Shown here one piece after another: positions 5,582 through 14,191 of a stretch of DNA of 15,277 bases. The position numbers were made by a program, and so were the translations under genes. The first letter of the stretch is position 1. Each line of letters starts with the position of its first letter. The notes under the pieces were generated by a model. It saw nothing but the letters and a program-made list of their open reading frames with translations, had not been told where the DNA came from and did not search any database. Origin of the DNA: Methylomonas sp. GTDB taxonomy: Bacteria > Pseudomonadota > Gammaproteobacteria > Methylococcales > Methylomonadaceae. The stretch covers positions 1 through 15,277 of the forward strand of contig JALSIU010000230.1 of assembly GCA_026989715.1 (NCBI GenBank), read 5' to 3'.

Positions 5582-7564
5582 CTAATCTCCTTGGGCAATA
5601 TGTTGCAAGGCATTATCAAAAGCGGAGGCAATAAAGTGAGATCCAAAAGTAGATAGGTGGTCATCATCTCGATATAATGGCCGCCCTTCAGCTGTAACTT
5701 GGCAATTTGTATGCGTACAAAGGTAATGCTCAGGATGTACTATGGTAATTGGTATTTGTGCGTTTAGTTTTTGCAAAATATCTCTGACTTCTTCCGTTCT
5801 TTGCTTATATTCATCCACCGTTGGTGCAATCACATTATCGGTGGAACGCCCTGTCAATGAAGCGATTAGGTGTGCTGAAGGCACATCATAGCCAACTTCA
5901 GGGACGGAATTGACAATAATGATTTTCTTTCCTAATTTTTTTAATGCATTGATGGTTCGCGTGAGTCCTAGTTCGAATAGCTCTGTGCTGGATAAATTAT
6001 TAGGGGAATTTGATTGTATATCAACTAAGTGTACGAGTTTGCCTGATTCTTGTTTATAGCGTGTGCCTTTAGTTGCTAATGCCCATCTTGCAGCTAAAAA
6101 GACTGTATCGATAGTATCAGACTGTGCGATAAACTGTAAGACGGTTTGATTAAATTTATTGCAAATTTGTCTATTAGGTCTTTCTATACCAAATAAAGGC
6201 GGGCAGGCGGAACGCGTTGCTATTGTTCCTTTTAAATCTATTTTCTTTGCGCTTAAATCAAGACCTGAGGCAATGGCTCTTGCATGGGAGTCTCCCCAAA
6301 GAATAAAGCGGGCATTGCCGGAATTTGCGCCAATATCACAAGGTATTTGAGAATTGTTAATTTTTTCAATTATATTTTGACACTCCCCCCAGTGATGCCA
6401 CTCTGGATCTTTGGTTTTTAATCCTGTTATGTTGATGAATCTCTGAGGGAAACCTTGATTTTTAACAGGCGTCAATCCACTAACAATCAATATGATAGAG
6501 ATGATTCCAGATGCTATAAGGAGTGTGTTTTTTTCTGGCAATAGTTGTTTTTTTCTAAAAGGGGACTCAACATAGCGCCAAGAAAGAATGGCTAAGGAAA
6601 ATATGGCAATAAACATCAGGCCTATGACAGGCTCTGTTAGTTCTTTGATATAAAATATTTTTGTATAAACAATAATAGGCCAATGCCATAAGTATAAAGA
6701 ATAGGAGATAAGACCAATAAAGACGATCACGCGTTGGCTGAGTAATGTGGATACTATGGAGTGCCCTCCTGTGCCAGCCCAAATAATAAGAGCTGCCCCG
6801 ATGGTAGGCAGTGTAGCGGCTATCCCTGGAAAGCGGGTATTCGGTGAGTATTGAAAAATACTGTATGTAATGAGACTTATTCCCAATAAAGAATAAATTT
6901 CACGTAATATGCGTTTCGTGGGTGTGGGTAAGCGACGTAAAGCCAGAATGCTACCGATAAAGAGCTCCCATGCCCTGGGGGGAATCCAATAAAATGCGGC
7001 ACTGGGTTGTCGTTCGGTTAATATAATGCAAGCTATAAAAGATAGCATACCAAGGCCAAGTAAGCAGCTTAAATAGTGTCGTGTATTAAAGCGAGCAATT
7101 AAAAGAAGTAATAACGGGAAAAATATATAATATTGCTCTTCTACAGCCAGTGACCATGTGTGTAATAAGGGCTTCATTTCCGCAGCCCCATCAAAATAGC
7201 CAGACTCAAAATAAAACAGCATATTTGATGAGAACAATGCGGTCGCAATAACGCTTTTACCAAGGCTACTGAGTCCTTCTGGTGTTAATAGGAAAAAGCC
7301 TGCCATTAGGCTGGCTAGCGTCACAACGGCTAAGGCCGGCAATATACGTCGGAAACGGCGCTCGTAAAACCTTACAATGGAAAAATTATCATTGGCAATT
7401 TCGCGAATAATAATAGTAGTAATCAGATAGCCTGAAATAACAAAGAATATATCAACACCGACATAGCCGCCACTAAAAAGGCTGATGCCAGAGTGAAAAA
7501 ATAATACTGCCAGTACGGCTATTGCTCTTAAGCCATCAATATCGGCACGATAAATTGGTGTCAT
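5582..7564 (-). CDS. AT3-SGNH membrane O-acyltransferase (OafA/YrhL family)
   Basis: The 660-residue protein has two parts. Residues 1-365 are an acyltransferase-3 membrane domain of ten or eleven helices: YRADIDGLRAIAVLAV at 5-20, catalytic-type His24 in FFHS, GYVGVDIFFVISGYLI at 33-48, ERRFRRILPAL at 68-78 and HTWSLAVEEQYY at 135-146. Residues about 415-660 are a periplasmic SGNH hydrolase-like domain with FILWGDSHARA at 420-430 (Ser426 nucleophile) and DDDHLS at 633-638 (Asp633/His636 completing the triad). Such fusions pass acetyl groups from cytoplasmic acetyl-CoA across the membrane to O-antigen, exopolysaccharide or peptidoglycan sugars. As the last gene of the polysaccharide block, it probably O-acetylates that polymer. 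The ATG at 7564 lies 18 bases after the upstream GT2 gene. Confidence 0.93.
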   Translation of the reverse strand: MTPIYRADIDGLRAIAVLAVLFFHSGISLFSGGYVGVDIFFVISGYLITTIIIREIANDNFSIVRFYERRFRRILPALAVVTLASLMAGFFLLTPEGLSSLGKSVIATALFSSNMLFYFESGYFDGAAEMKPLLHTWSLAVEEQYYIFFPLLLLLIARFNTRHYLSCLLGLGMLSFIACIILTERQPSAAFYWIPPRAWELFIGSILALRRLPTPTKRILREIYSLLGISLITYSIFQYSPNTRFPGIAATLPTIGAALIIWAGTGGHSIVSTLLSQRVIVFIGLISYSLYLWHWPIIVYTKIFYIKELTEPVIGLMFIAIFSLAILSWRYVESPFRKKQLLPEKNTLLIASGIISIILIVSGLTPVKNQGFPQRFINITGLKTKDPEWHHWGECQNIIEKINNSQIPCDIGANSGNARFILWGDSHARAIASGLDLSAKKIDLKGTIATRSACPPLFGIERPNRQICNKFNQTVLQFIAQSDTIDTVFLAARWALATKGTRYKQESGKLVHLVDIQSNSPNNLSSTELFELGLTRTINALKKLGKKIIIVNSVPEVGYDVPSAHLIASLTGRSTDNVIAPTVDEYKQRTEEVRDILQKLNAQIPITIVHPEHYLCTHTNCQVTAEGRPLYRDDDHLSTFGSHFIASAFDNALQHIAQGD

Positions 7565-7582
7565 GTGTTTGTGAAGATGGGA

Positions 7583-8497
7583 TTAGTCCAAAGGTTTATT
7601 AAAAGTTATTGCAAATAACAAGCTTAGAGAGAGCCGCCCTTTACTGAAAGGAGCATATACCAGTGCAAGCAGTAGGTGTTGCATGGCCGTTATTTTAAGG
7701 CCATTGCGCGCTTCCCATTTTGCGTAATCACATAGCATACTGGCATAACAGGTGCGCCAAAAGCCTTTTTGTAATGCTTTATCGAGTAGCGGTCTATTTT
7801 TGCGTAATACCCTGATAGCACTGATACGCATAGTCTCTAAGTGTCTACTCATACTGTCAGGGCGTTTGGTGATAATGGTTAGCGTTTCCGGTATGCAACA
7901 ATATTCAGCCAGGGCGGCGTAGCGCATCCACATATCAATATCTTCAAGGCTGTTTAAAGACTCATCAAATAAACCGGCTTGTTTTTGTAAGGCTTGCGTC
8001 ACCATGACTCCTGAGCCACTGCCTGTGATCGCGGCATTTTGTATAAAAATGGTTTGCAGAGTGGTGCCTGTTATATCGGGGCAAGGCCAGTCATTTAGAA
8101 ATTCGCCTTCGGGCGTTTCAATGCGTGACTGACTGGAACAAAAACCTAATGCGGGGTTTTGCTGTAATAAGGCCACTTGTTTTGCAAGCTTTGTCGGTGC
8201 CCAGTAGTCATCGGCATCCAAAAATGCCAAGTAATTCCCTTGTGCTGTTTGAATGCCCGTATTCCGCGCATTACTTAAGCCACCATTAACTTGGGTAATC
8301 AAATGAATTCTGGTATCTTGGTAATCATTAATGATGGCGGCAGTGTTATCGGTGCTACCATCATTAATGATAAGTAGCTCAAAGTGAGCATAGCTTTGTG
8401 CTAAAACACTATCGACTGCTTTGCCGATAAAGGCTTCTGCATTATAGGCCGGAATGATAACGCTGACTAAAGGCTTGGTTTTGACTTGTGTTGACAT
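7583..8497 (-). CDS. Family 2 glycosyltransferase
   Basis: The 304-residue protein starts with a GT-A domain: VSVIIPAYNAEAFIGKAVDS at 11-30, INDGSTDNT at 44-52, NGGLSNARNTG at 71-81 and the metal/nucleotide-binding LDADDYW at 93-99. SLEDIDMWMRYA at 183-194 holds the acidic pair expected for the catalytic base. Residues about 215-304 are a basic, partly hydrophobic tail without a clear membrane helix, suggesting an enzyme bound peripherally to the inner membrane. It would transfer a sugar from a nucleotide donor to a lipid-linked chain; donor and linkage cannot be read. It is six bases after the sulfotransferase gene. It resembles the GT2 at 11325-12269 (SVI-P-NAE, LD-DDYW) more than the two other GT2 genes of this block. 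Confidence 0.92.
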   Translation of the reverse strand: MSTQVKTKPLVSVIIPAYNAEAFIGKAVDSVLAQSYAHFELLIINDGSTDNTAAIINDYQDTRIHLITQVNGGLSNARNTGIQTAQGNYLAFLDADDYWAPTKLAKQVALLQQNPALGFCSSQSRIETPEGEFLNDWPCPDITGTTLQTIFIQNAAITGSGSGVMVTQALQKQAGLFDESLNSLEDIDMWMRYAALAEYCCIPETLTIITKRPDSMSRHLETMRISAIRVLRKNRPLLDKALQKGFWRTCYASMLCDYAKWEARNGLKITAMQHLLLALVYAPFSKGRLSLSLLFAITFNKPLD

Positions 8498-8503
8498 GAT
8501 TGC

Positions 8504-9433
8504 TTATTGATAACCTAACGTTTGCATCATTGGCTCTATTGTTGGCAGTATTTTTTCTATGGCTTCCGGATTTTGGCTTTTCCACTTTTCTTTTTTAGGC
8601 GGCCCGTTGACGATACTGGTCGGGCGTTTGTTTAATGTCGCACAACGTGATTTTAATTGCTCAGAGAAAGGCAATTGCAATTGTGCAAAAACATTTTGAA
8701 ACATGGCGACCGGATCATCAAAAATATCTTCATACCGCATATGAATCCATTTTTCACTGGGAATCAGTGCTTTTGCATCTAGTGCCATTTGATTGGCTGT
8801 AATCCATTGATAAGCACAAACCTCTTCGAGTGATGCCTGATTATAATCTCGCCAGCCAGGGGGAAGAAAAAAGCACCAGTCATTATATTCTCCTTGATTA
8901 ATCTGCACATCAGCGGGGAGTTTTCCTAAATATTGATGCAAATCAAAACGTCCACGTTGTTTCCAACCCTCCATTAAGGAGCTGATATTATCACGCCCAT
9001 CACGTTGCAGGTAAATAAAGTAAGCATTAGGAAATAAACTATGTAGGTAGCTTATGCGCATGACATTGATGCAGCTTTTATCTAACATAAGCCCTTTGCC
9101 TAGGCGTGCATAAAAATAAGCCAATGCTTTGTCGCGGTGTTCCGGTTGCGCATCGTTATGCGTGGCGGCTTCAGAATGCCAATTATCATCCCAAGGGCCA
9201 ACTAAGCTATGCCAAAATTGCGGAATTTCATAAGGAAACGAATTTAAGTCAGTTGAACTGCGAATGGTTTCAAATGTGACGGTTGTTCCCGCACGCGAGC
9301 AACCAATAATAAAAACAGGGTCGGGCATGTCAGGATGAATCAGCCGGTAAATGTGCTCCCTAGCTTGATAATTACACTCCGCCAAGTTTTTTGCGATAAA
9401 TTCACGGTCAAATATTTTTTGTAATAAGTTCAT
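8504..9433 (-). CDS. PAPS-dependent sulfotransferase
   Basis: The 309-residue protein carries both PAPS-binding motifs of carbohydrate-type sulfotransferases: a P-loop-like 5'-phosphosulfate loop FIIGCSRAGTTVT at 41-53, and the 3'-phosphate motif YLQRDGRDNISS at 141-152 with Arg144/Arg147 and Ser151. HMRYEDIFDDP at 231-241 is the usual strand/helix after the core, and KEKWKSQNPEAIEKI at 281-295 is the typical late Lys-Trp segment of this family. There is no signal peptide or membrane helix, so it should act in the cytoplasm, placing sulfate from PAPS on a sugar of the lipid-linked oligosaccharide, or possibly on a lipid. It sits between glycosyltransferase genes, and its ATG overlaps the stop of the upstream GT2 as ATGA (9430-9433), so a role in polysaccharide sulfation is the simplest reading. 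Confidence 0.9.
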   Translation of the reverse strand: MNLLQKIFDREFIAKNLAECNYQAREHIYRLIHPDMPDPVFIIGCSRAGTTVTFETIRSSTDLNSFPYEIPQFWHSLVGPWDDNWHSEAATHNDAQPEHRDKALAYFYARLGKGLMLDKSCINVMRISYLHSLFPNAYFIYLQRDGRDNISSLMEGWKQRGRFDLHQYLGKLPADVQINQGEYNDWCFFLPPGWRDYNQASLEEVCAYQWITANQMALDAKALIPSEKWIHMRYEDIFDDPVAMFQNVFAQLQLPFSEQLKSRCATLNKRPTSIVNGPPKKEKWKSQNPEAIEKILPTIEPMMQTLGYQ

Positions 9434-10386
9434 ATTGTTTCTGGTTTTGCCATGAGAAAGCCTTTGATTTCGCCAATAGCTGCCGCTAATCTGACGAGAT
9501 AAAATCGACGTGCATTATTTGAAATGCTAAACAGGCTGTAGAGAAAATATGTTATCAGTTTGCGCAGTAGGTAGCGTGGAAATAAGCCGGTAAAATTTTT
9601 GGCTTCATCATTCAGCCGAATGGTAGAAGAGGAGCGTTCATAGGCTTTTTTGATAACATAAGCCAGTGTCATACGCTCTGATTCTACGTAATGATATTGA
9701 ACGATTTCAGGGATATAGTATAGTTGCGCCCCCGCTTTATACGCTCTGATAACCCATTCAATATCTTCAGCGCCGCCTAAATTATGCCCAACCGGCCCAT
9801 AGGCAGTAGAAAAATTGCCAATTTTAGTCAATAGTTCTTTTTTGATGACAAGATTACCGCCGCCCGGAACGGCAATATCCTGTGTGACGACAATAGCGTC
9901 TTCCCCTAAATCAAAGCGTGGGACGGGAAGGGGATAGATGCGATATTGACCTTGTTCATGTACCCAGTGCGGTTCACTGCCATCCCAGTCCGGAATGATT
10001 TTGCCACAGAAAAAATCCGCTTTGGGATATTGAGACAGTGCGTGACTAATGGCCATAAGGTAATTTTCATCCACTCGGTGGTCATCATCAACCATAGCAA
10101 TGATGTCGGCTGTCAATTTAGGGATGGCACTGTTTAAAGCATTGGATTTACCAGGAACAGGCTCGCTGAACCACTCCAAGTTTAGTTGCTCATGTGTTTG
10201 CGCAGCTTGATATTGTGCTAAGTACTGACCGGTGGCATCAGTGCAGGCATTGGCGACTACAAAAAGCGATATTTTATAAGCTTTAGGTCTAGCCGCCTGA
10301 TTTAAATAATGAATAGCCCGTTGTAATAGCTCTGCACGATTATGGGTACAGATAAGGACTTGCAAGGTTTTATTTTCTAATGACAT
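9430..10386 (-). CDS. Family 2 glycosyltransferase
   Basis: The 318-residue protein has the GT-A pattern LQVLICTHNRAELLQRAI at 8-25, NACTDAT at 46-52, PGKSNALNSAI at 78-88 and the metal-binding VDDDHRVD at 99-106. VPGGGNLVIKKELL at 173-186 and GAEDIEWVIRA at 205-215 supply the acceptor loop and the catalytic acidic pair. The C-terminal 80 residues include a weakly hydrophobic stretch at about 272-290 that may bind the membrane. The sugar and linkage are unknown. The THNRA opening and DDDH motif place it with the GT2 at 10390-11328, and apart from the other two in this block. It starts three bases after that gene's stop and overlaps the sulfotransferase gene by four. Confidence 0.92.
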   Translation of the reverse strand: MSLENKTLQVLICTHNRAELLQRAIHYLNQAARPKAYKISLFVVANACTDATGQYLAQYQAAQTHEQLNLEWFSEPVPGKSNALNSAIPKLTADIIAMVDDDHRVDENYLMAISHALSQYPKADFFCGKIIPDWDGSEPHWVHEQGQYRIYPLPVPRFDLGEDAIVVTQDIAVPGGGNLVIKKELLTKIGNFSTAYGPVGHNLGGAEDIEWVIRAYKAGAQLYYIPEIVQYHYVESERMTLAYVIKKAYERSSSTIRLNDEAKNFTGLFPRYLLRKLITYFLYSLFSISNNARRFYLVRLAAAIGEIKGFLMAKPETI

Positions 10387-10389
10387 TGT

Positions 10390-11328
10390 TTAATGTGTCT
10401 GCTTTTCATGACGCGCTAAAAATTTCCCCCAAATGCTACCGAGCGCATGGGATGCGTTCATGGCTTCACGTAAGACACCGGGTTGACCACGTAAAAACAT
10501 GCCCAGTGTTTTGCCTATTTTTTTGAATAATTGGGGCAACATAAACGGAGGGACACCAAATATTGTGCGTGCATAATCTTCCATTTGAAATTGCCCATAT
10601 TTGCGGCCGGCAATAAAGTGTAGTTTTAAAAAATAGCTACGTCGTATTTTCCAATCTTCGATAAAATGATCAACCGCCATATCTGGTTGGTAACGCATTT
10701 TTACTTTTTGTTGGAGTAATTGCTGAAACATAATGCCATCTTCGCCGCCTCCAATGCCTTTACCTTTGCGATTATAACGCGAGTCAAAGCGCAGTTTTGG
10801 GTTGTTTCTAAAGAGTGTCATTCGATAAGCAACAATACCACTCCAGATGGGTGTGCTACGGTCGGTAATCCAAAAAGGCTCTGTTCCGTAATTAATTTCT
10901 CCGTAAAAAGGCAATAAATCATCACTTAACCAATTCGGGCGAGGATAAGAGTCAAAATTGATGCTGATTTTACCTCCTACGCATTCTGCTCCCTCAGTCT
11001 CTAATGAATACACTGCGGCTTCTAGCATACGCGCGGAAGGCAGTTCATCATCATCAATAAAGAGTAGAAAATCATCCGTTAAGCATTCGGCAATAGCACG
11101 ATTTCGTGCAAAAGGAATGCCTTGTTGTTTTTCTATGACAGAGTCAAGCGGTGCGCCTTCCTTTGTAGATAGTTCAGCAATGACTGATTGTGTGCTATCG
11201 GTGCTGTTATTATCAATCACTAAAATTTTAAAGCTAATCGGGCAAGGTTGAGCGCGTAATGCTTGAATAAGTTCAGGTAAACGCTCAGCACGATTATAAC
11301 TACAGATGGCAACCGTCAATTTTTTCAT
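10390..11328 (-). CDS. Family 2 glycosyltransferase
   Basis: The 312-residue protein opens with MKKLTVAICSYNRAERLPEL, a GT-A start. DNNSTDSTQ at 39-47 and GIPFARNRAIA at 70-80 follow, then the metal-binding IDDDELPS at 91-98 and GIGGGEDGIMFQ at 191-202 with the catalytic Glu-Asp pair. IWSGIVAYR at 161-169 is the acceptor-side loop. The C-terminal 90 residues are basic and contain a Phe/Pro-rich patch at 257-268, perhaps membrane-associated. It belongs to the same subtype as the downstream GT2 (9430-10386), so the two may be old tandem duplicates, although the order of motifs differs in spacing. Its start overlaps the stop of the upstream GT2 (ATGA, 11325-11328). Confidence 0.92.
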   Translation of the reverse strand: MKKLTVAICSYNRAERLPELIQALRAQPCPISFKILVIDNNSTDSTQSVIAELSTKEGAPLDSVIEKQQGIPFARNRAIAECLTDDFLLFIDDDELPSARMLEAAVYSLETEGAECVGGKISINFDSYPRPNWLSDDLLPFYGEINYGTEPFWITDRSTPIWSGIVAYRMTLFRNNPKLRFDSRYNRKGKGIGGGEDGIMFQQLLQQKVKMRYQPDMAVDHFIEDWKIRRSYFLKLHFIAGRKYGQFQMEDYARTIFGVPPFMLPQLFKKIGKTLGMFLRGQPGVLREAMNASHALGSIWGKFLARHEKQTH

Positions 11329-12269
11329 GAGGATGAGTCCATTTTTTTAAGCAGTTTTTGGTGTAATGAGTAGGGAAGTAGAGAGGGCAACATATATTTC
11401 CAGTCACTCAATGTACCGTAATGATGCTGCATAACGGCTTTAAAAATAGTACGTGCGGCAACAAGGTCTCTTTGCCAGTAACAATCATAACCACGCTTTA
11501 ATAACTCCCCAATAGTCAATTGACGAACCTTTGCTTTGCCTAGGGTGTTAATAACTTCTGGATGTTGTTGAATAAAATTCTTTTGTACTTGCCAGTGATT
11601 AAAGGCCATTCTCGCTTTATTTTTGGTAATTTGCTCGCCTTCATGGTGCAAGTAAAAAGAGAGAACCTGAGGAACTAACTGAATTTTATGGCTTGTTGCA
11701 ATTTTTAACCATAAATCATAGTCCATACAGGAGCTTAAGCGATTATCAAAACCACCGACTGCATCAATGGCGGCATGCCGAGTTAATGCGCCATGTATTG
11801 GCCAGCGGCAACCTTGTAAAAAGGATTCGTATTTATGTTCATTTTCATAATCAGGGGGGATAAAGGGTTCGCCGCGCCCACCCTCCAGGCCAATATTTTG
11901 CCAGCCACAATAAACTAAATCGGTGTTACTTTGTAGTAAAGCCGATCGCATTATTTTTAAAAAATCTTTATCCCAATAGTCATCGGAATCAAGAAAAGCA
12001 ATGAACTCACCAGAGGCATGTTGTAAACCATAATTTCTAGTAGGACCTGCACCCTCATTAGCTTTACTAAATACCTTGATGCGTGAGTCTTTGTGTTGCA
12101 GTTGATGCAAAATTTCTAAGGATGTATCACGCGAACCATCATCGACAACGATAAGTTCAAAGTGAGCTTCAGTTTGCTGTAAGACACTGAGAATACTATT
12201 TTCTATATTGGCTTCTGCGTTAAAGCAGGGCATTATTACTGAGATAAGGTCTTTAGTATAGGTGCTCAT
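11325..12269 (-). CDS. Family 2 glycosyltransferase
   Basis: The 314-residue protein has the GT-A motifs ISVIMPCFNAEANIENSI at 9-26, VDDGSRDTS at 42-50, NEGAGPTRNYG at 71-81 and the metal-binding LDSDDYWD at 93-100. CRWPIHGALTR at 154-164 and SSCMDYDLWLKIA at 179-191 carry the acceptor loop and the acidic pair. Residues about 215-314 form a helical C-terminal region with no membrane segment. It probably adds one sugar of the repeat unit at the cytoplasmic face of the inner membrane. It overlaps both neighbours by four bases (12266-12269 with the deacetylase, 11325-11328 with the next GT2), which suggests coupled translation of three proteins in similar amounts. Confidence 0.92.
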   Translation of the reverse strand: MSTYTKDLISVIMPCFNAEANIENSILSVLQQTEAHFELIVVDDGSRDTSLEILHQLQHKDSRIKVFSKANEGAGPTRNYGLQHASGEFIAFLDSDDYWDKDFLKIMRSALLQSNTDLVYCGWQNIGLEGGRGEPFIPPDYENEHKYESFLQGCRWPIHGALTRHAAIDAVGGFDNRLSSCMDYDLWLKIATSHKIQLVPQVLSFYLHHEGEQITKNKARMAFNHWQVQKNFIQQHPEVINTLGKAKVRQLTIGELLKRGYDCYWQRDLVAARTIFKAVMQHHYGTLSDWKYMLPSLLPYSLHQKLLKKMDSSS

Positions 12270-13090
12270 ATTTTTCCAGAAAATTTAGAACGAATACGAT
12301 TAATGCTATAGTTCCCCATCTTTTTCCAGTTAACATCACAGTCTGCGAAGGCAAGTTTACGGGCAAATGTTGAGAGAGAGTCATCAAGGTTAATACATAT
12401 TCTACGCAATAATAATGGGTTCTTTTCATTATTAAACCAGCCTGGCCTGACGGTACAGGCAAATTGATAACCCGCTTGTTGTACATACTTTAAACTACTG
12501 TCGTTATACAAACCATAAGGGTAAGCAAACGATTTGACAGGTTGATTTAATAGTACTTCTAGCTGTTGTTTAGAATCTATGATTTCGCTTTGTTGTTTAG
12601 CATCAGAAACGTCAGAGAGTTTTGCATGACTTATGGTATGTGAACCTATTTCCATACCTGATGCTGCCATGGTAATTAACTGCTCTGTATCAAGCATTGC
12701 GGTTTCGCCTGAAGTGCGCTCTAACCAGTCTGCCTGTTTGCCAATAACTTGCGTGACAATAAACCACGTTGCCGTCATGTCTCTTTCCAACAATGGTAAG
12801 TAAGCCCCTTCATAGTTATCGAGGTAGCCATCATCAAAGGTTAAAATAACGGTTTTATCTGGAAAGCTATCAATATTGGGTAAATCTGCAATACATTTTG
12901 TTGTCCAGCCATTATTTTTTAATAAATCTAATTGCTGTTGGAAATTATCAGCGGTAACGGAGTAAATGGAGCTTGCAGGACTTTTTGTAGCAGGCGTGCC
13001 GTGATACATTAAAATCAATGGGCCGCGACCACCGTTTGCAGCGGCAGTATGAGCGGAATGAAAGATTTTTTTAGAAAAGGGGTCTAACAT
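12266..13090 (-). CDS. Polysaccharide deacetylase (carbohydrate esterase 4 type)
   Basis: The 274-residue protein has the NodB-homology motifs: PLILMYHG at 24-31, TFDDGYLDNY at 84-93 (Asp86 as catalytic base, Asp87 as metal ligand), SHTISHAKLS at 150-159 (His151 and His155 as metal ligands), FAYPYGLYN at 188-196, and LLLRRI at 227-232. All metal-binding residues are present, so it should be active. It removes acetyl groups from N-acetylated sugars (or O-acetyl groups). No signal peptide or N-terminal membrane helix is visible, so cytoplasmic action on a nucleotide- or lipid-linked sugar is inferred, unlike secreted chitin deacetylases. The ATG at 13090 lies three bases after the WbsX-like gene. 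Confidence 0.93.
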   Translation of the reverse strand: MLDPFSKKIFHSAHTAAANGGRGPLILMYHGTPATKSPASSIYSVTADNFQQQLDLLKNNGWTTKCIADLPNIDSFPDKTVILTFDDGYLDNYEGAYLPLLERDMTATWFIVTQVIGKQADWLERTSGETAMLDTEQLITMAASGMEIGSHTISHAKLSDVSDAKQQSEIIDSKQQLEVLLNQPVKSFAYPYGLYNDSSLKYVQQAGYQFACTVRPGWFNNEKNPLLLRRICINLDDSLSTFARKLAFADCDVNWKKMGNYSINRIRSKFSGKI

Positions 13091-13093
13091 GAT

Positions 13094-14191
13094 TTATTCT
13101 GCCGGTTTGATGACTTCATTACGAATCGCTTCTAGGTAGCCATGTCCAAATTTCATATCCGGCTCGACATAATTGCCTTCTGCCCATTCGTTCCATGCTT
13201 TCAGAAAAACAATGCTTTCATCTTTTGGCCGACTACTTACGCGGGAAATAGCTTCATGTAAGTGTTTTTGGAATAATGCAGGCGTAGAGCCGTTAAAGAC
13301 GATGCCGCGCATGCCACTACGCGGCGTATTGTCCCAATTAGGCAGTACAATTGGATAATCAGGCCAGTCAACGGTATTACTTCTTAACAGAATAGGGGCT
13401 ATTTCTTCGTAGTCCCAAATCGTTAATTCGTGTTTATTGCCTTGCAAGGCCAGTTTTAATTTTGTACTTAAATAGCGTCTGGGAATACGGCCATCTCGAT
13501 TGGGTAATGCTTGCATAATCGACGCATCTAAGCCCCGCGTACGTGGATCCCAGCTTTCATCTCTATGGGATACGCCAATTAAGTAAAGCCCAGGAAGGCC
13601 GCTTTTAATGGCACATTCACGCCAGAATTCCATGACGTTTTGCACTTCAGGAATATCATCCGGTTTGTAAACAACAAAAATGGGTTTACCATCAACCGTG
13701 AGATAACGTGAGTCTTTGAAGGCTTTGAGCAAATAATCAAAATGTGCTTGATGGTCTTCGCGCCCGGGATAGGTTTGTTCGACCAAGGTTTCATCAGTCC
13801 CTTGCCACGCAGTATTCCAACTATGATTAGCCCAACAAAGACAAAATGGAAAGTCAGGTTCTTGTGTGGCTAGTATTTCATCAACAGGACGCTCTAACAT
13901 GCGTTTACCATCCCCCAGCCAATAATGGTAGTAACAAAAACCTTCAACACCATATTGTTTAGCTAATTCAGCTTGGGCATGGCGCGCTTCGGGTAAACGT
14001 AGGTCGTAAAAGCCTAAATCTGCGGGTAGGCGAGGCTGATAATGCCCTGGAAAAAGCGGTTTTGCTTTGACTACATTTGTCCATTCAGTAAAGCCTTTCC
14101 CCCACCACTTATCATTTTCGGGGGTCGGGTGAAATTGAGGAAGATGAAAAGCAATAATACGGGCTGTTTTATTTTGCGTAGAATTAGGCAT
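13094..14191 (-). CDS. WbsX-like / GH99-like glycan-processing protein
   Basis: Using the ATG at 14191, the product has 365 residues. It matches the WbsX family ('glycosyltransferase WbsX', glycoside hydrolase 99-like): RIIAFHLPQFHPTPENDKWW at 11-30, GKGFTEWTNVVKAKPLFPGH at 31-50, YHYWLGDGKRML at 88-99, CWANHSWNTAWQG at 119-131 and the C-terminal LKAWNEWAEGNYVEPD at 330-345, whose Glu residues are the likely catalytic acids of this fold. Family members are usually in O-antigen and exopolysaccharide clusters. Whether they hydrolyse or transfer is unsettled. A TTG five codons upstream (14206) would give 370 residues, but homologues typically begin just before RIIAF, so I prefer the ATG. It overlaps the end of the upstream gene by eight bases. 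Confidence 0.88.
   Translation of the reverse strand: MPNSTQNKTARIIAFHLPQFHPTPENDKWWGKGFTEWTNVVKAKPLFPGHYQPRLPADLGFYDLRLPEARHAQAELAKQYGVEGFCYYHYWLGDGKRMLERPVDEILATQEPDFPFCLCWANHSWNTAWQGTDETLVEQTYPGREDHQAHFDYLLKAFKDSRYLTVDGKPIFVVYKPDDIPEVQNVMEFWRECAIKSGLPGLYLIGVSHRDESWDPRTRGLDASIMQALPNRDGRIPRRYLSTKLKLALQGNKHELTIWDYEEIAPILLRSNTVDWPDYPIVLPNWDNTPRSGMRGIVFNGSTPALFQKHLHEAISRVSSRPKDESIVFLKAWNEWAEGNYVEPDMKFGHGYLEAIRNEVIKPAE

Noticed and set aside
10958..11251. 97-residue plus-strand frame inside a GT2 gene
   Set aside because: Ser-rich antisense translation of the GT2 coding sequence; the GT2 motifs on the other strand are intact.
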